A stretch of DNA of 15,000 bases from Penaeus vannamei (lineage: Eukaryota; Arthropoda; Malacostraca; Decapoda; Penaeidae): the NCBI RefSeq assembly GCF_042767895.1, contig NC_091570.1:32804419-32819418 (forward strand), in the 5' to 3' direction. The translations under genes and the position numbers were made by a program. Shown piece by piece: positions 1 through 8,499 of this stretch. Positions within the stretch are counted from its first letter, which is position 1, and each line of letters opens with the position of its first letter. The notes beneath the pieces were generated by a model that saw only the letters and a program-made list of their open reading frames with translations, searched no databases and was not told where the DNA came from.

Positions 1-647
1 AAAATATTGTTACAATTTGCTGTGCATTCTTTGTCAAAATCCGAGCCTGTCCAGATATAGGACACATGTCCTATGAGGGTTAAAAAGGGGAGGGAGAGTA
101 ATGTCAACAAGGTCACTATAAAACTTATTTCTAATATTGAGTAAATTTTTTACATTTATTTCTATTGCAAATTCATTGATCTTATTCTGGGATTTGATTA
201 GCTTCTCAAGATTCAATACAGTAAATATTTTTACAATTTAATATCAGTTATTTGAATAATATATATAACATGAATGTTGCCTGTAGTTGTTCATGCAGCC
301 AGTTAATGTATATATTTTTAAGAGGTAAGATTTTATTAATTTTGTTACAAAGAAAATATAGTCTTGAACTTTCTCCTTTTTCCCAAGCTTACCAATTACC
401 ATTTAACTCTGTTGTAGACAGAAATACATGAACAAATACATGGCTATAGAGATACTTGATGTTTTTTTTCTTGATCAAAATTGTGGCAACACCTTGAACT
501 GTGTTTACATGTTCATTTTGAGGTGTAAAAGTATGATAGAAATTTTTTAATGAAAGCTCTGGCTTCACAGCTGGGACAAACTGATAATGTGGAAAGATAT
601 ATTGTTTATTAGAATTTACTGATTAAATATTCTTATTTTTCTTACAG
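1..647 (+). other. Partial intron upstream of the left-edge terminal exon
   Basis: AT-rich sequence with no supportable reading frame, ending in a good acceptor: a T-rich tract and CTTACAG at 641-647. A branch-point-like CTGAT at 619-623 puts the branch A about 25 nt before the AG, which is the normal spacing. The 5' end lies outside the window. A small inverted repeat (ATAGGACA / TGTCCTAT, 57-74) is the only other structure noticed. Confidence 0.6.
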
Positions 648-802
648 TCAAATCAGAGCAGAAATTGTTGTCCTCTGCTGTTCTACGAGAACGTATTGCC
701 AACTCACCGAAGGTGCATAAAGATTACTCTCCATGCATGCGAATCACTAGATCAATGAAGTCAAAAGGTGTAGAGCCACTAGATTTGAATCTCCACTTAT
801 AA
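648..802 (+). CDS. Terminal coding exon of an unrecognised basic protein (partial, C-terminus only)
   Basis: Directly after the acceptor AG at 646-647, one frame stays open for 50 codons from AAA at 650 and ends at TAA 800-802. The other two frames hit stops (TAA near 717, TGA near 759). The first two exon bases complete a codon split by the intron. The peptide starts KSEQKLLSSAVLRERIANSP and ends VEPLDLNLHL. It is rich in Lys, Arg and Ser, with a stretch SPCMRITRSMKSKG that resembles tails of nuclear or chromatin-associated proteins, but I recognise no domain and give no function. There is no Met start because this is an internal-to-last exon. Support comes from the combination of branch point, polypyrimidine tract, acceptor, open frame and downstream poly(A) signals. 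A chance open stretch of this length is possible in isolation. Confidence 0.6.
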
Positions 803-1164
803 TTCTTCGGAATGGGAGTGTGATGTAAAAACTGGGGAATATAGGTTAATTTTTTGGTAGACATACAAATTGTACTGTAATTTTAAGCTTGAGATCCCAT
901 TGAAAATTTGCTATCAAATATCAAAAGTCATAGAGTTAAAAAAGACATGGTAATGCTTTTTTTATTTATTTTTTATTTTTTTTTATTTATTTTTTATTTT
1001 ATACACAGCACGGAAAAATCTTGTATATTTTTTTAATAATAATTTTTGGCTCTTCAAATTTCTTTCACTGTCTATATATATATATTCATATAATCTAGTT
1101 ACATATAACCAATATGAGTACAAGTGTCCTTAGTTTTATTTGATATAAAAGTTCAAGTATTTTG

Positions 1165-1170
1165 AATAAA
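1165..1170 (+). terminator. Proximal poly(A) signal AATAAA
   Basis: AATAAA about 360 nt after the stop codon, followed within 15-30 nt by a T/GT-rich element (TTTTGGAGTGTT). It could give a short 3' UTR isoform. Confidence 0.4.
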
Positions 1171-1790
1171 TGAGCTTATTTTGGAGTGTTCATTAAAGTA
1201 TATTACTGCTTAGTAATAATATTACCTTTATAATATAATCAGATAATAGTTCAACAGAATCTCCTATTCAGTGTCACTTATATTTCTATGAACCCATATT
1301 TTATTAAAGTGGTACATGTCATTTATTGTGTAATATCATAGATTGTAAGTATTTGCTTTTGGCCATCTTGCGAAATACTTTGTCCTATAGAATATTGGTG
1401 TAAACACAACAAATATTTCATAATCTTTATTAGTTGACATTTAGAACTTAGTGCAGCTGGATGTATAGTATTGAGTGATCTACCTCTCTTATTTTGAAAA
1501 TTTTACTTGCAAGATAACATCTATTCATATGTACAGTTTAAAAAGTATAAAGTATTATTTAAAAAATGTAAAGATATCTATTCTACAGCCATTTGTATAC
1601 ATTCTTCCTGTATTTTTTAAATAATTTTACATGAAAAGTCAGATGGGTTAAATAAGAGCAGTTTCAGCTATATTCTGCCAAACTAAATTTTCCTCCATAC
1701 CGGTGATATGTTACACAAGATGGCAGAATGTATATAAATTCAGAAAACTATAATCTAGGTTATTTGCAGTAATCTGATAAACATTTTAGT

Positions 1791-1796
1791 AATAAA
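1791..1796 (+). terminator. Distal poly(A) signal AATAAA
   Basis: AATAAA about 990 nt after the stop, followed by a long T/GT-rich downstream region (1815-1875, with TTGTTGC and GTTGGTT). This is the best-looking cleavage context of the three hexamers. A third AATAAA at 1943-1948 lies beyond a T-rich tract and has a weaker context. Confidence 0.45.
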
Positions 1797-1875
1797 GGTT
1801 GGAAAATATTACACTTGTTTGATTTTTAATTTTCTGAGAGTTTGACCTTGTTGCTTTGCCGTTGGTTATTGATTG

Positions 1876-1920
1876 ATTTTTTACATTTTTGTTTTTTTTG
1901 TTTTTTTGTTTTTTTGTTAC
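1876..1920 (+). repeat. T-rich low-complexity tract (G plus T7-8 units)
   Basis: Homopolymer-like T runs separated by single Gs. Simple sequence with no further structure. Confidence 0.7.
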
Positions 1921-1948
1921 TAAACAGTAACATACCTGCATTAATAAA

Positions 1949-3254
1949 GTTTTTCAGGACAATAATGATTCTTTACTGTAAAGTATTAAAAAACAGTAAT
2001 TCAACATGAAGTTACAGTTCAGTATCCCACCATCTATTTATTTTTTTGGTCATGGTACTACAATGTTCAATATTTTCCTTTAGAAATCCGCATCCACAGT
2101 TTGAAGAGTGCTTTAGTACAAGTGTGAAAAGGTTTTAATAACTGGGTGAGTAAGTAGAGATCAGCAGTCATCTTTAGTAAAGAGATTCTACTAGCCCAGT
2201 TCTCAATTCCCCATTCACTTCATTTAACAAATATCCATTAGGGGGCTTTTATAAGCCTCCCTTGAGCATTATTACCAAGTTTCTTTTCCTGTTTGTTATC
2301 AGCCACACTGAAAGGAATGGTGCTTGGGTAAAATAATCTTCCAAACTTTTAAGGTCAGAAGCAAGAAGATCCCTCACTGTCACTTATTTTGAAAGCTGGT
2401 AAAGTTGAACTACATATAGATGTCTGCTAGATTTATGAAGTTCAGTGGGTAATTCACGTCTATTCTAAGAGCTGAAGAATAATGTTGCATCACATGGCAT
2501 GCACAAGAGTGCTTGCAAACTCTTGCTCATTTGCATATAAACCTTTAACACCTATTTTTTTAAACTGATTTCCTCATTACAGTGTATTCCAAGTATTTTT
2601 ATACTTATTACGTGTCTTTTGTTTCCAGAAAATTCTACAATTGAATTCCTTTGAATCTTTTTCAATTATCTTAATGATCTTGCTGTTGTTCCTATTGTAC
2701 CACAGGAAGTGGGTAGCTTCTTGTTTTGTACCAAACCTCATCTTTTCACTGGCCGATATTACTAAGTATCAAAATATCTACAGATTGCCTCAGATTTTAA
2801 ACTTGTACTATTAGGAATTTCAGAGTTGTAGGGTCAGATCTCGTTATTTTCTCCACTTTCTAATGTTCAGAAGGAAATCTCTCTAGTTTACTGATGTTTT
2901 ATGAATTAATCAATCTTGTACTTGATGTCAGTCTTAAAGAATTCAGGACTACAAATTCTCAATACTCTATAGGAAAAACATATTACAACCCTCAGCATAG
3001 TTTTATTGATTTGTGCAGAATAATAATGGATGTAGTTTTTATTATTGGCTTTCTGTATACAGACAAATGCAGGCCACCATCACTCCAGAGAATCCAGGAA
3101 AACTAGCTTCTATTTTGGATGGTTCTAAGTTGCATCTGTCGTAAGCACAATCTCCAGGGGACAATGATGAGAACATCACCTACTTATTGTAGCCAAGTTG
3201 AATACCTGCCAAACATATTGTAATGGTTATGGTCTGAAGAGGCAGACCATGACT
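1949..3254. other. Intergenic, no gene supported
   Basis: AT-rich sequence without a convincing ORF. A 70-codon open frame at 2894-3106 (+) has no recognisable domain and no splice or promoter context. Short inverted repeats occur at 2240-2262 (AAGCC-type, one bulge) and 3229-3250. An acceptor-like TTTTCCTTTAG at 2073-2083 opens a frame for only 17 codons. Confidence 0.6.
3229..3250. repeat. Perfect 8-bp inverted repeat (hairpin)
   Basis: ATGGTCTG (3229-3236), loop AAGAGG, CAGACCAT (3243-3250). It lies just before the region where the non-LTR retrotransposon remnant probably begins, so it could belong to that element's 5' end. Confidence 0.6.
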
Positions 3255-3579
3255 GGGACTAGCGGTGGACGCATGGGTATGCTGGTAATCTGTTGATACT
3301 CTGTAATTTCATGAGCTTCATAACGTTCCCCCATCTCCAATCGTTTGCTCATTGTTGTGGGGGAGCTTAGACAGTGACTGAGGCCCAATGTAAAGGTCCA
3401 CCCCTGCCTTGGACCTCTGCCAGCATCTCAACTAATTTTACATGTTCTTTCCTTCTCCCCCTTTACTTTTCCTTTTCTTCTTCATCCCCTTTTCTGTCCA
3501 CTTCCTGGTGTGAGAGCTCACTGAAAGGATGAAAGCTGGCTGATTTCACGGGTTCACTGACCCTTTCTCTCCTGTGGCC

Positions 3580-5000
3580 ATGGCTTCTACCACTGATACT
3601 AATACTCGTGACCCGATGTTTAATTTCAACTCTATCCATTCCTAATAATTTACCAAAGTCATTACTCAACCTTCAGAATGCACCCCTTGCTCTTTCCCAA
3701 TATTCTCCACTCCATCTCCTCTTCATTGTCTACCCTCTCCATCCATATTACTACTCTTCATCCTTATCGTCTTCCTCCCCACAGTACTACCTCACCCCAC
3801 ACCACCCCATCTTCCCCTACATTCCCTTACTCTGACAATACCCTTCTCTTCCAACAATGTCTTCAAATACAAGTAGGCAAACTTTCACTGTCGTTACGAT
3901 CATTCATGCCTTGTCACAGTTACATCCAAGCCCCAAGCTCGGACACTATCTACCCTGACTGACCTCGCTGACAAACCAATTTCTGCCAAACCTCGCTCCT
4001 CTTCTGATACTTGTACTGGAACTGTTTCTGTTTACTCGACTGATTGTTCTACCATATACATGACTTCCCCCATGAAGTTTATATTGGTGTCCTCTCCTGT
4101 CCGACTATATTGATCCCTTCCCCGTCAATGTCTTATGTGCCCAACCTGGTCACGAACGTTCAAATTTCTCTGCTCAGTCCCGTATGTGTACCAATTATGG
4201 TGGCTTCCAAAATGTATCTCATAAGGGTTGCCCTGCATATAAACTCGAATCTGGGGTAGTATTTCTCATATTCATACCAGGAATGGAAGCACGCTGACAA
4301 GGTTTTTGTCTCTCTATCTATTCCAAAATTGTCATTCGCTCTGCTCCCCTCCCATCTTTTCAAGATGCCTCAATATCTCCCCAGTATATCTACCCTCTAC
4401 CCCGAACCATCCTACTTCTACTCCCTCTATTCTCAGTCAAATTCCTTTTCCAGTGTAGATCCAGATACTTCAATCTCTACCACTTCTCTGATGCCAACCC
4501 CACCTCCTCACTTTACCTGTCCCATCAGGTAACCTAAACGTTCTACTTCATCTACCACATCTACACCATCTTCCTCTGCTCCTCGAACATCTATTCCTCT
4601 TCTACTCACACGGGAACCTTTGTTTACCAGACCTCCCAATCCAACTCCCCTCCAGAAACTAGAAGACATCCAAAACTTTCTAAACATGACCCGAGAATGC
4701 TCCGCTCCCGCATCAACCCTCCAATTCCTCTGTTGCTATTCCCACTACATTCTAAGTATTTGCCGATATTCACTATCCTCCTCAAGTTCCCCTACCCCTC
4801 TTCTTCCACTCTCTCCCAGACTCATAGCACCCCATTAGCCTTAATGCTCCCACATGGATGTTTCTGTTGCAACAGTGTCCTCCGGATCTCTCCACTCCTG
4901 ACATTCTTCCTGATACTCCACTACTTTCAGCAGTTCCCTGATCTCATTCCTCGGATTCTTCTCCTCCAGGCACTCCTTTGACCATGTATCTTAACACTGC
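3580..5000 (+). pseudogene. Broken ORF1 (gag-like, CCHC zinc-knuckle) of a LINE
   Basis: ORF1 of this class encodes an RNA-binding protein that packages element RNA. A plausible original start is ATG 3580 in an excellent context (GTGGCCATGG); its frame stops after 21 codons (TAATAA, 3643) and the protein-like signal then moves between all three frames. At 4103-4243 one frame reads DYIDPFP, then CAQPGHE (Cys codon 4136, His 4151), then MCTNYGG (Cys 4187) and SHKGCPAYK (Cys 4229). This is the layout of paired Cys-x2-Cys-x4-His-x4-Cys knuckles, but several Cys positions are lost (for example Cys to Tyr in TNYGG). Downstream (4320-5000) is a Ser/Pro/Thr-rich tail with frameshifts and stops. Multiple lesions show an old, inactive copy. 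Confidence 0.7.
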
Positions 5001-5060
5001 TGTTACTACCCCCTCCTCAATACCTTCTATCACCCCAGTCCAGTCCAAACCATTTACCAA

Positions 5061-5160
5061 TGATCATTATTATTATTAATTATCTCTTCACAATTATCAC
5101 TCATAATCATAGAGATAATTATAATTACCATCCTTATCATCATTATCGGCAATATTGTCA
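5061..5160 (+). repeat. ATT/ATCATT simple-repeat tail
   Basis: Imperfect ATT, ATC and TCATT units follow directly on the ORF1 remnant, consistent with the simple-repeat 3' tails of non-LTR elements. The tail ends about 60 bp before the DNA transposon. Confidence 0.55.
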
Positions 5161-5218
5161 TCCTCATTAACATTTTAGTTTTGGTTACCGTCCTTTAAAA
5201 CAATCACCGTCGCTAGTC

Positions 5219-5452
5219 TATGTCAATCTAGCCCACGCTTTGAAATTATAGCTAGCGCACAATTCTAGCCCACGCTTTTGGGGAAATATAAAATGCGGAA
5301 TTGGCGATGGACCAAAGTCAAAACATAAACTTAGCCCACACTTTCTAGCCAATAGTTAAAGATAGACCTACCCCACACTTTCTAGCTACCATAGCGAAAA
5401 CAGCGATTTCTCGAATATAAAATTTCATCTATTTCCTTCTTTTAAGGGGCCT
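5219..5452 (+). repeat. Left terminal inverted repeat
   Basis: Pairs with 6586-6848. Matching landmarks include TCCATCGCCAAT (its reverse complement lies near 5300), TAGCGAAAACAGCGAT near 5391 against ATCGCCGTTTTTCGCTA in the right arm, and GCTAGC near 5251. It contains repeated subterminal units of the form CTAGCCCACGCTTT at about 5227, 5264, 5331 and 5371, with a variant GCTAGCGCACAATT at 5251. Confidence 0.8.
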
Positions 5453-5494
5453 GGAAGAGTTGTCCTAGCTCTCAAGGTCACACTGCTGATCCTA

Positions 5495-5870
5495 CTCGTA
5501 GTTTGATGGTTAAAGGGTTTCCTGCATTACTTTCTTGTTTATTACAATGTATAAAACAATATACAAAAATACATTAATAGGCCAATAATGTAACAATATT
5601 CAACAACATAAAATGAACTTGCATCTTTTTAAAGAAAAGGTATTAGATGTATAACTAAACTGATTTATCTAAAAAATATACGACTATTGATATTGATTGT
5701 TTAGTATGAATGAAGGTTTAAAGTCACTCCATAGGACTGTGGCTTTGCCTTTGGTGATGGCCACCTGGAAGACCCAGCTGAAGTGACATCACTGAAATTT
5801 CTGTCGTGATGATATTCAGTCTCCCAAATCATATCAATACATACCAATATGGTTCAGGGCTGACCGTTTT
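5495..5870 (+). repeat. Internal direct duplication, copy A
   Basis: Shares ordered blocks with 5965-6285: CTGCATTACTTTCTTGT (5522), CCAATAATG, GCATCT, and a well-kept block GAAGACCCAGCTGAAGTGAC (5768) followed by TGAAATTTCTG. The offset is about 474 bp at the left and 417 bp at the right, so copy B has lost about 57 bp net. Confidence 0.75.
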
Positions 5871-5964
5871 TCCGTGGCAGCATTTCTGCCATTTTGTAAA
5901 CATTAGATAATAAAGAAAATGATTAGAGATAAAGGGATGAATATTAGATTACAGTTACACTGCG

Positions 5965-6285
5965 TTGGGTCAGAGTCTGATGATTATAGGATTCCCTGTG
6001 TTACTTTCTTGTGCATTACACAGCATAAAATAATTAAAAAAAACATTATTAAACCAATAATGGAAAAACATTTTATGTCAGTCATTATAAAATGCATCTG
6101 CATCTCTTGATAGAAAATGTATTAAATGTATAACAAGAAAATGCAACACTGAACCTGTAAACTTGATTTAGTGATGCCCAGCTAGAAGACACAGCTGAAG
6201 TGACATCTGATGAAATTTCTGCCGTGATGACGTTCGGGCTGCCACATAATATTACTTCATACTAGGATGGTTTCAGCAATTTTCA
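5965..6285 (+). repeat. Internal direct duplication, copy B
   Basis: Second copy: CTGTGTTACTTTCTTGTG (5996), CCAATAATGG (about 6054), GCATCTGCATCT, GAAGACACAGCTGAAGTGAC (6185), GAAATTTCTGCCGTGATGA. It is diverged from copy A by substitutions and a net deletion. No coding frame is shared between the two copies. Confidence 0.75.
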
Positions 6286-6406
6286 GCAATTGTTTAATTT
6301 ATGCGAACATGGACAGATAATTCAATATTGCTTGATTTTTTAAAATTTGCATCAAATCATCTGTAGTCATAAAAAAGAAAGAAAGAAGAAAAAGAAAAAA
6401 ATACAA

Positions 6407-6430
6407 CCTACGGAAAAATAATTCCGTAGG
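6407..6430. repeat. Perfect 8-bp inverted repeat inside the DNA transposon
   Basis: CCTACGGA (6407-6414), loop AAAATAAT, TCCGTAGG (6423-6430), immediately after a purine-rich AAAGAAAG-type tract. It lies in the unique central segment, outside both TIRs and both duplications. Confidence 0.65.
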
Positions 6431-6585
6431 TACGTCATCATCCGTCGTCTTTTGTTTCCGTTTAGCAGGCGAACTTCCGTAGAATTCCAGCCCTGGCCAC
6501 GAATAAGGCTGCACCGTTGTGAGGATGACTAGGGTGTGGGCTAGGAAAAGTTTAAAAATGATGGCGGGGTTCGACAGGATCTATT

Positions 6586-6848
6586 AGGCCACAAGTTTTT
6601 TTTTTCTGGCACAAAAGTTTGTATTCAAGATATCGCCGTTTTTCGCTATGAGGGTAAGAAAGAGTGGGCGAGGTTTATTTTTCACTGTTTGCCAGAAAGT
6701 GTGGGATAGGTTTATATTTTGACTTCAGTCCATCGCCAATCCCCAGAAGTGTGGGCTAGAAGTGTGTGCTAGCTATAATTTAAAAAAATGGGCTAGGATT
6801 ATGTGATAGCTTTTTGTGGGCCAGAAAAATGTGGGCTAGATTGACATA
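6586..6848 (-). repeat. Right terminal inverted repeat
   Basis: Reverse-complement counterpart of 5219-5452, somewhat longer because of a T-run insertion (6596-6605). It carries the same subterminal unit in the opposite orientation (GTGTGGGCTAG type) at about 6695, 6750, 6789 and 6829. Confidence 0.8.
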
Positions 6849-7745
6849 AGCCTCGCAAGGACCACGAAGTTTTCTAATTAAATTGTTTCTGGTTTTCATT
6901 TTTTTTTCTGTATGAGGCGACTTCTGTTTAGGGTCATTTCTAAATATTTGGGGTTTGGTTCTGCTGGGAGTAGTTGGTTGTTTACTGTGAAGTTTATTGT
7001 TTGCCTGACTTGTCCGTTATTCAAGTGAAAAGGCGTGGCCATATTTCCTAGTTTGTTTGTATGTACCATTTGTTAAAGAAATTACATTTTGTTTGCATGT
7101 CTTTTTGGAAGACTGCTTCAGCTATTTCAAGTCGCGGTCACATTACTCCTTCATACCAGCTAGTCACCTGCTTAACCGGAACCAGTATCGCGTTCTCGCC
7201 GCGTGACATCGAAAGCTGCCAATTTGTTAAATTTGTGGGAGGCACAAGTTCCAAGGATAGTTACTTGGAACTAAAGCATGCATAAAAAGGTAAGGTGGAC
7301 GTGCAATGACAAGAGAACAAAATATATAGGCCTATCTGTGGGAAAATATCAAATATGGAGCAAATGGTGGGCAAGACACATGAAAGCTTATAACGCGTCT
7401 AATGTGTATAATGTATATTCTTGTCTGATATTAATGACACAAACAAAAACTATATGTGTAAGTTTTAGCTCTTTCAGAGAACACCACCCTCTGTATGTGG
7501 AAATCTTTTACTAAAACCAAGAATGACAATTTTTGGGTTTGAACGAGATTTTGCTGTCGGCAATGAACAGATCAGGCGTAGCACAACTCCAGGGTTACCA
7601 ATTTTTTATCGGCGTTGCTGTTATTGTTTATATTATAGAGACATGGTTAAGCCTTCTGTCTCGGCTGACGGCGGTGCGTCCCCTGTAGCCCAGTATACAC
7701 ATGCATAATATTTATGAGAACAGAATAATAGCGTTCTCCACAGTG

Positions 7746-7983
7746 CGTCATCAACTTGACGTAAGAGAGTTCGTGACATTATGACTGACTTGATGACGTT
7801 TCACAGAACTATCCTTACTGTTTCTCAGCCTCGGTGTGAACTGCCTCCTATCCTGCGGCGCGGCGCTCTCGAGGGAAGCAGCACTACCTGGTCTTACGTC
7901 AGTTGTTTTTTCCTTGACCCATTGTTATTTAGGGCTTAGAAGAGCGAAGCGTAAAAGGAGGCAAGACGTCTTGATTGTGGGTT
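7746..7983. promoter_or_regulatory. Cluster of CRE/ATF-like sites in a GC-richer patch
   Basis: Contains CGTCA (7746-7750), TGACGTAA (7757-7764), TGACGTTT (7794-7801), TTACGTCA (7894-7901) and the 12-bp palindrome CAAGACGTCTTG (7972-7983), with a CG-rich core (GCGGCGCGGCGCTCTCGAG, about 7855-7873). ACGTCA-type cores are bound by CREB/ATF bZIP factors. The cluster is denser than expected in AT-rich DNA. No transcript is identifiable nearby, so the role is inferred. Confidence 0.35.
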
Positions 7984-8101
7984 AGTAGTTTGACAAAAAA
8001 GACCAAAATGTGCGTAATGAGAATATTCGTGTTGTAGGGGTTTGCTAATATCAGCCATCTTCATCCTATTCAGTGTCCTGTTCTTGTAGTTGTATTAGTT
8101 G

Positions 8102-8125
8102 ATTAGGTATTCCATAATACCTAAT
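8102..8125. repeat. Perfect 10-bp inverted repeat
   Basis: ATTAGGTATT (8102-8111), loop CCAT, AATACCTAAT (8116-8125). AT-rich hairpin in non-coding DNA. Confidence 0.65.
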
Positions 8126-8187
8126 TAACCCTAATATTGTCATTGAGGGAATATACTACTTCAGGGGGAAGATCCATGCGCCGATAG

Positions 8188-8219
8188 TGAAATGTTTGCG
8201 TTTGTTCGCAAACATTTTA
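8188..8219. repeat. Strong 13-bp hairpin
   Basis: AAATGTTTGCG (8190-8200), loop TTTGTT, CGCAAACATTT (8207-8217) is perfect over 11 bp. Two more pairs (one G-T) extend it to 8188/8219. It is only 62 bp from the previous hairpin. Too short for a typical pre-miRNA. Confidence 0.7.
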
Positions 8220-8499
8220 GAATTAGAAAATAAATTATATATTAACTATTCACACTTTCCCGCAAAATAAATGAGAGAAAGCATGTGCACCTGTATAATG
8301 CCCTTTTGATTAATTCATTGATTAATTAATTTGTAACTGTTCATAGGTTTGTCTTAATTAGTCGGGGTCAAGGAATTTCGATGAGCAAAGACCGACCCAG
8401 CGGTTTTTCCCCGTCCGTAGTTAGGGAAGGGATCAGCTGGGTCAGTAAAGTTCAGCCCATATATCGGGCCTCCTCTATACCAAGTAGTGTGACCATGGC

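Larger units (their letters stand above)
803..1815 (+). other. Probable 3' UTR of the left-edge gene
   Basis: Very AT-rich sequence after the TAA at 800-802, with a T/ATTT low-complexity tract at 958-1003 and a short TA run near 1074-1083. No reading frame stands out. It contains two AATAAA hexamers, each followed by GT-rich sequence as expected for cleavage sites. The true transcript end is inferred and could be the first (near 1185), the second (near 1815) or the third hexamer (1943). Confidence 0.45.
3255..5160 (+). mobile_element. Degenerate non-LTR retrotransposon, ORF1 portion only
   Basis: A block with base composition unlike its surroundings: strongly pyrimidine-rich on +, coding Ser/Pro/Thr-rich sequence in shifting frames. 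It contains a leader (about 3255-3579), a broken gag-like ORF1 (about 3580-5000), and then an A/T-simple tail of ATT and ATCATT units (5064-5150). No endonuclease or reverse-transcriptase sequence follows on this strand, so this is an ORF1-only or internally deleted copy. The 5' boundary is a guess because no target-site duplication was found. The family looks like the Jockey/I group of arthropod LINEs by the CCHC region and the GCPAYK motif; this is recognition from memory, not a search. Confidence 0.65.
5219..6848. mobile_element. Non-autonomous DNA transposon with long terminal inverted repeats
   Basis: The left end starts TATGTCAATCTAGCCCAC (5219) and the right end finishes with its reverse complement, GTGGGCTAGATTGACATA (6848). 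Similarity in inverted orientation continues inward for roughly 230-260 bp per arm. If the outer TA on each side is the target-site duplication, the element proper is 5221-6846 and fits the Tc1/mariner rule of TA insertion, but no transposase is encoded. The central 1.1 kb is non-coding and holds a direct duplication. Total length is about 1.63 kb, longer than a typical MITE. The arms differ at many positions, so the insertion is old. The superfamily is inference from the TA only. Confidence 0.8.
6849..8480. other. Intergenic, no gene supported; possible regulatory patch
   Basis: Open frames here (for example 7061-7285, 7278-7514, 7523-7708) show no recognisable domain, no shared splice structure and no bias I can defend. 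The notable features are the GC-richer patch with CRE-like motifs (7740-7990) and two strong hairpins (8102-8125, 8188-8219), listed separately. Confidence 0.5.

Noticed and set aside
57..74. Inverted repeat ATAGGACA/TGTCCTAT
   Set aside because: 8-bp arms with a 2-nt gap in intronic DNA. Common by chance and without supporting context.
2081..2150. Acceptor-like TTTTCCTTTAG followed by 17 open codons (NPHPQFEECFSTSVKRF) and a stop, with GTGAGTAAG just after
   Set aside because: It looks like a small exon, but 17 codons open is expected by chance, and the region lies past the poly(A) signals of the left gene. Kept only as something RNA data could revive.
2894..3106. 70-codon open frame
   Set aside because: No recognisable domain, no splice or promoter signals, AT-rich intergenic surroundings.
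5919..6110. 63-codon open frame inside the DNA transposon
   Set aside because: It covers part of duplication copy B, is not shared with copy A, and has no transposase motif.
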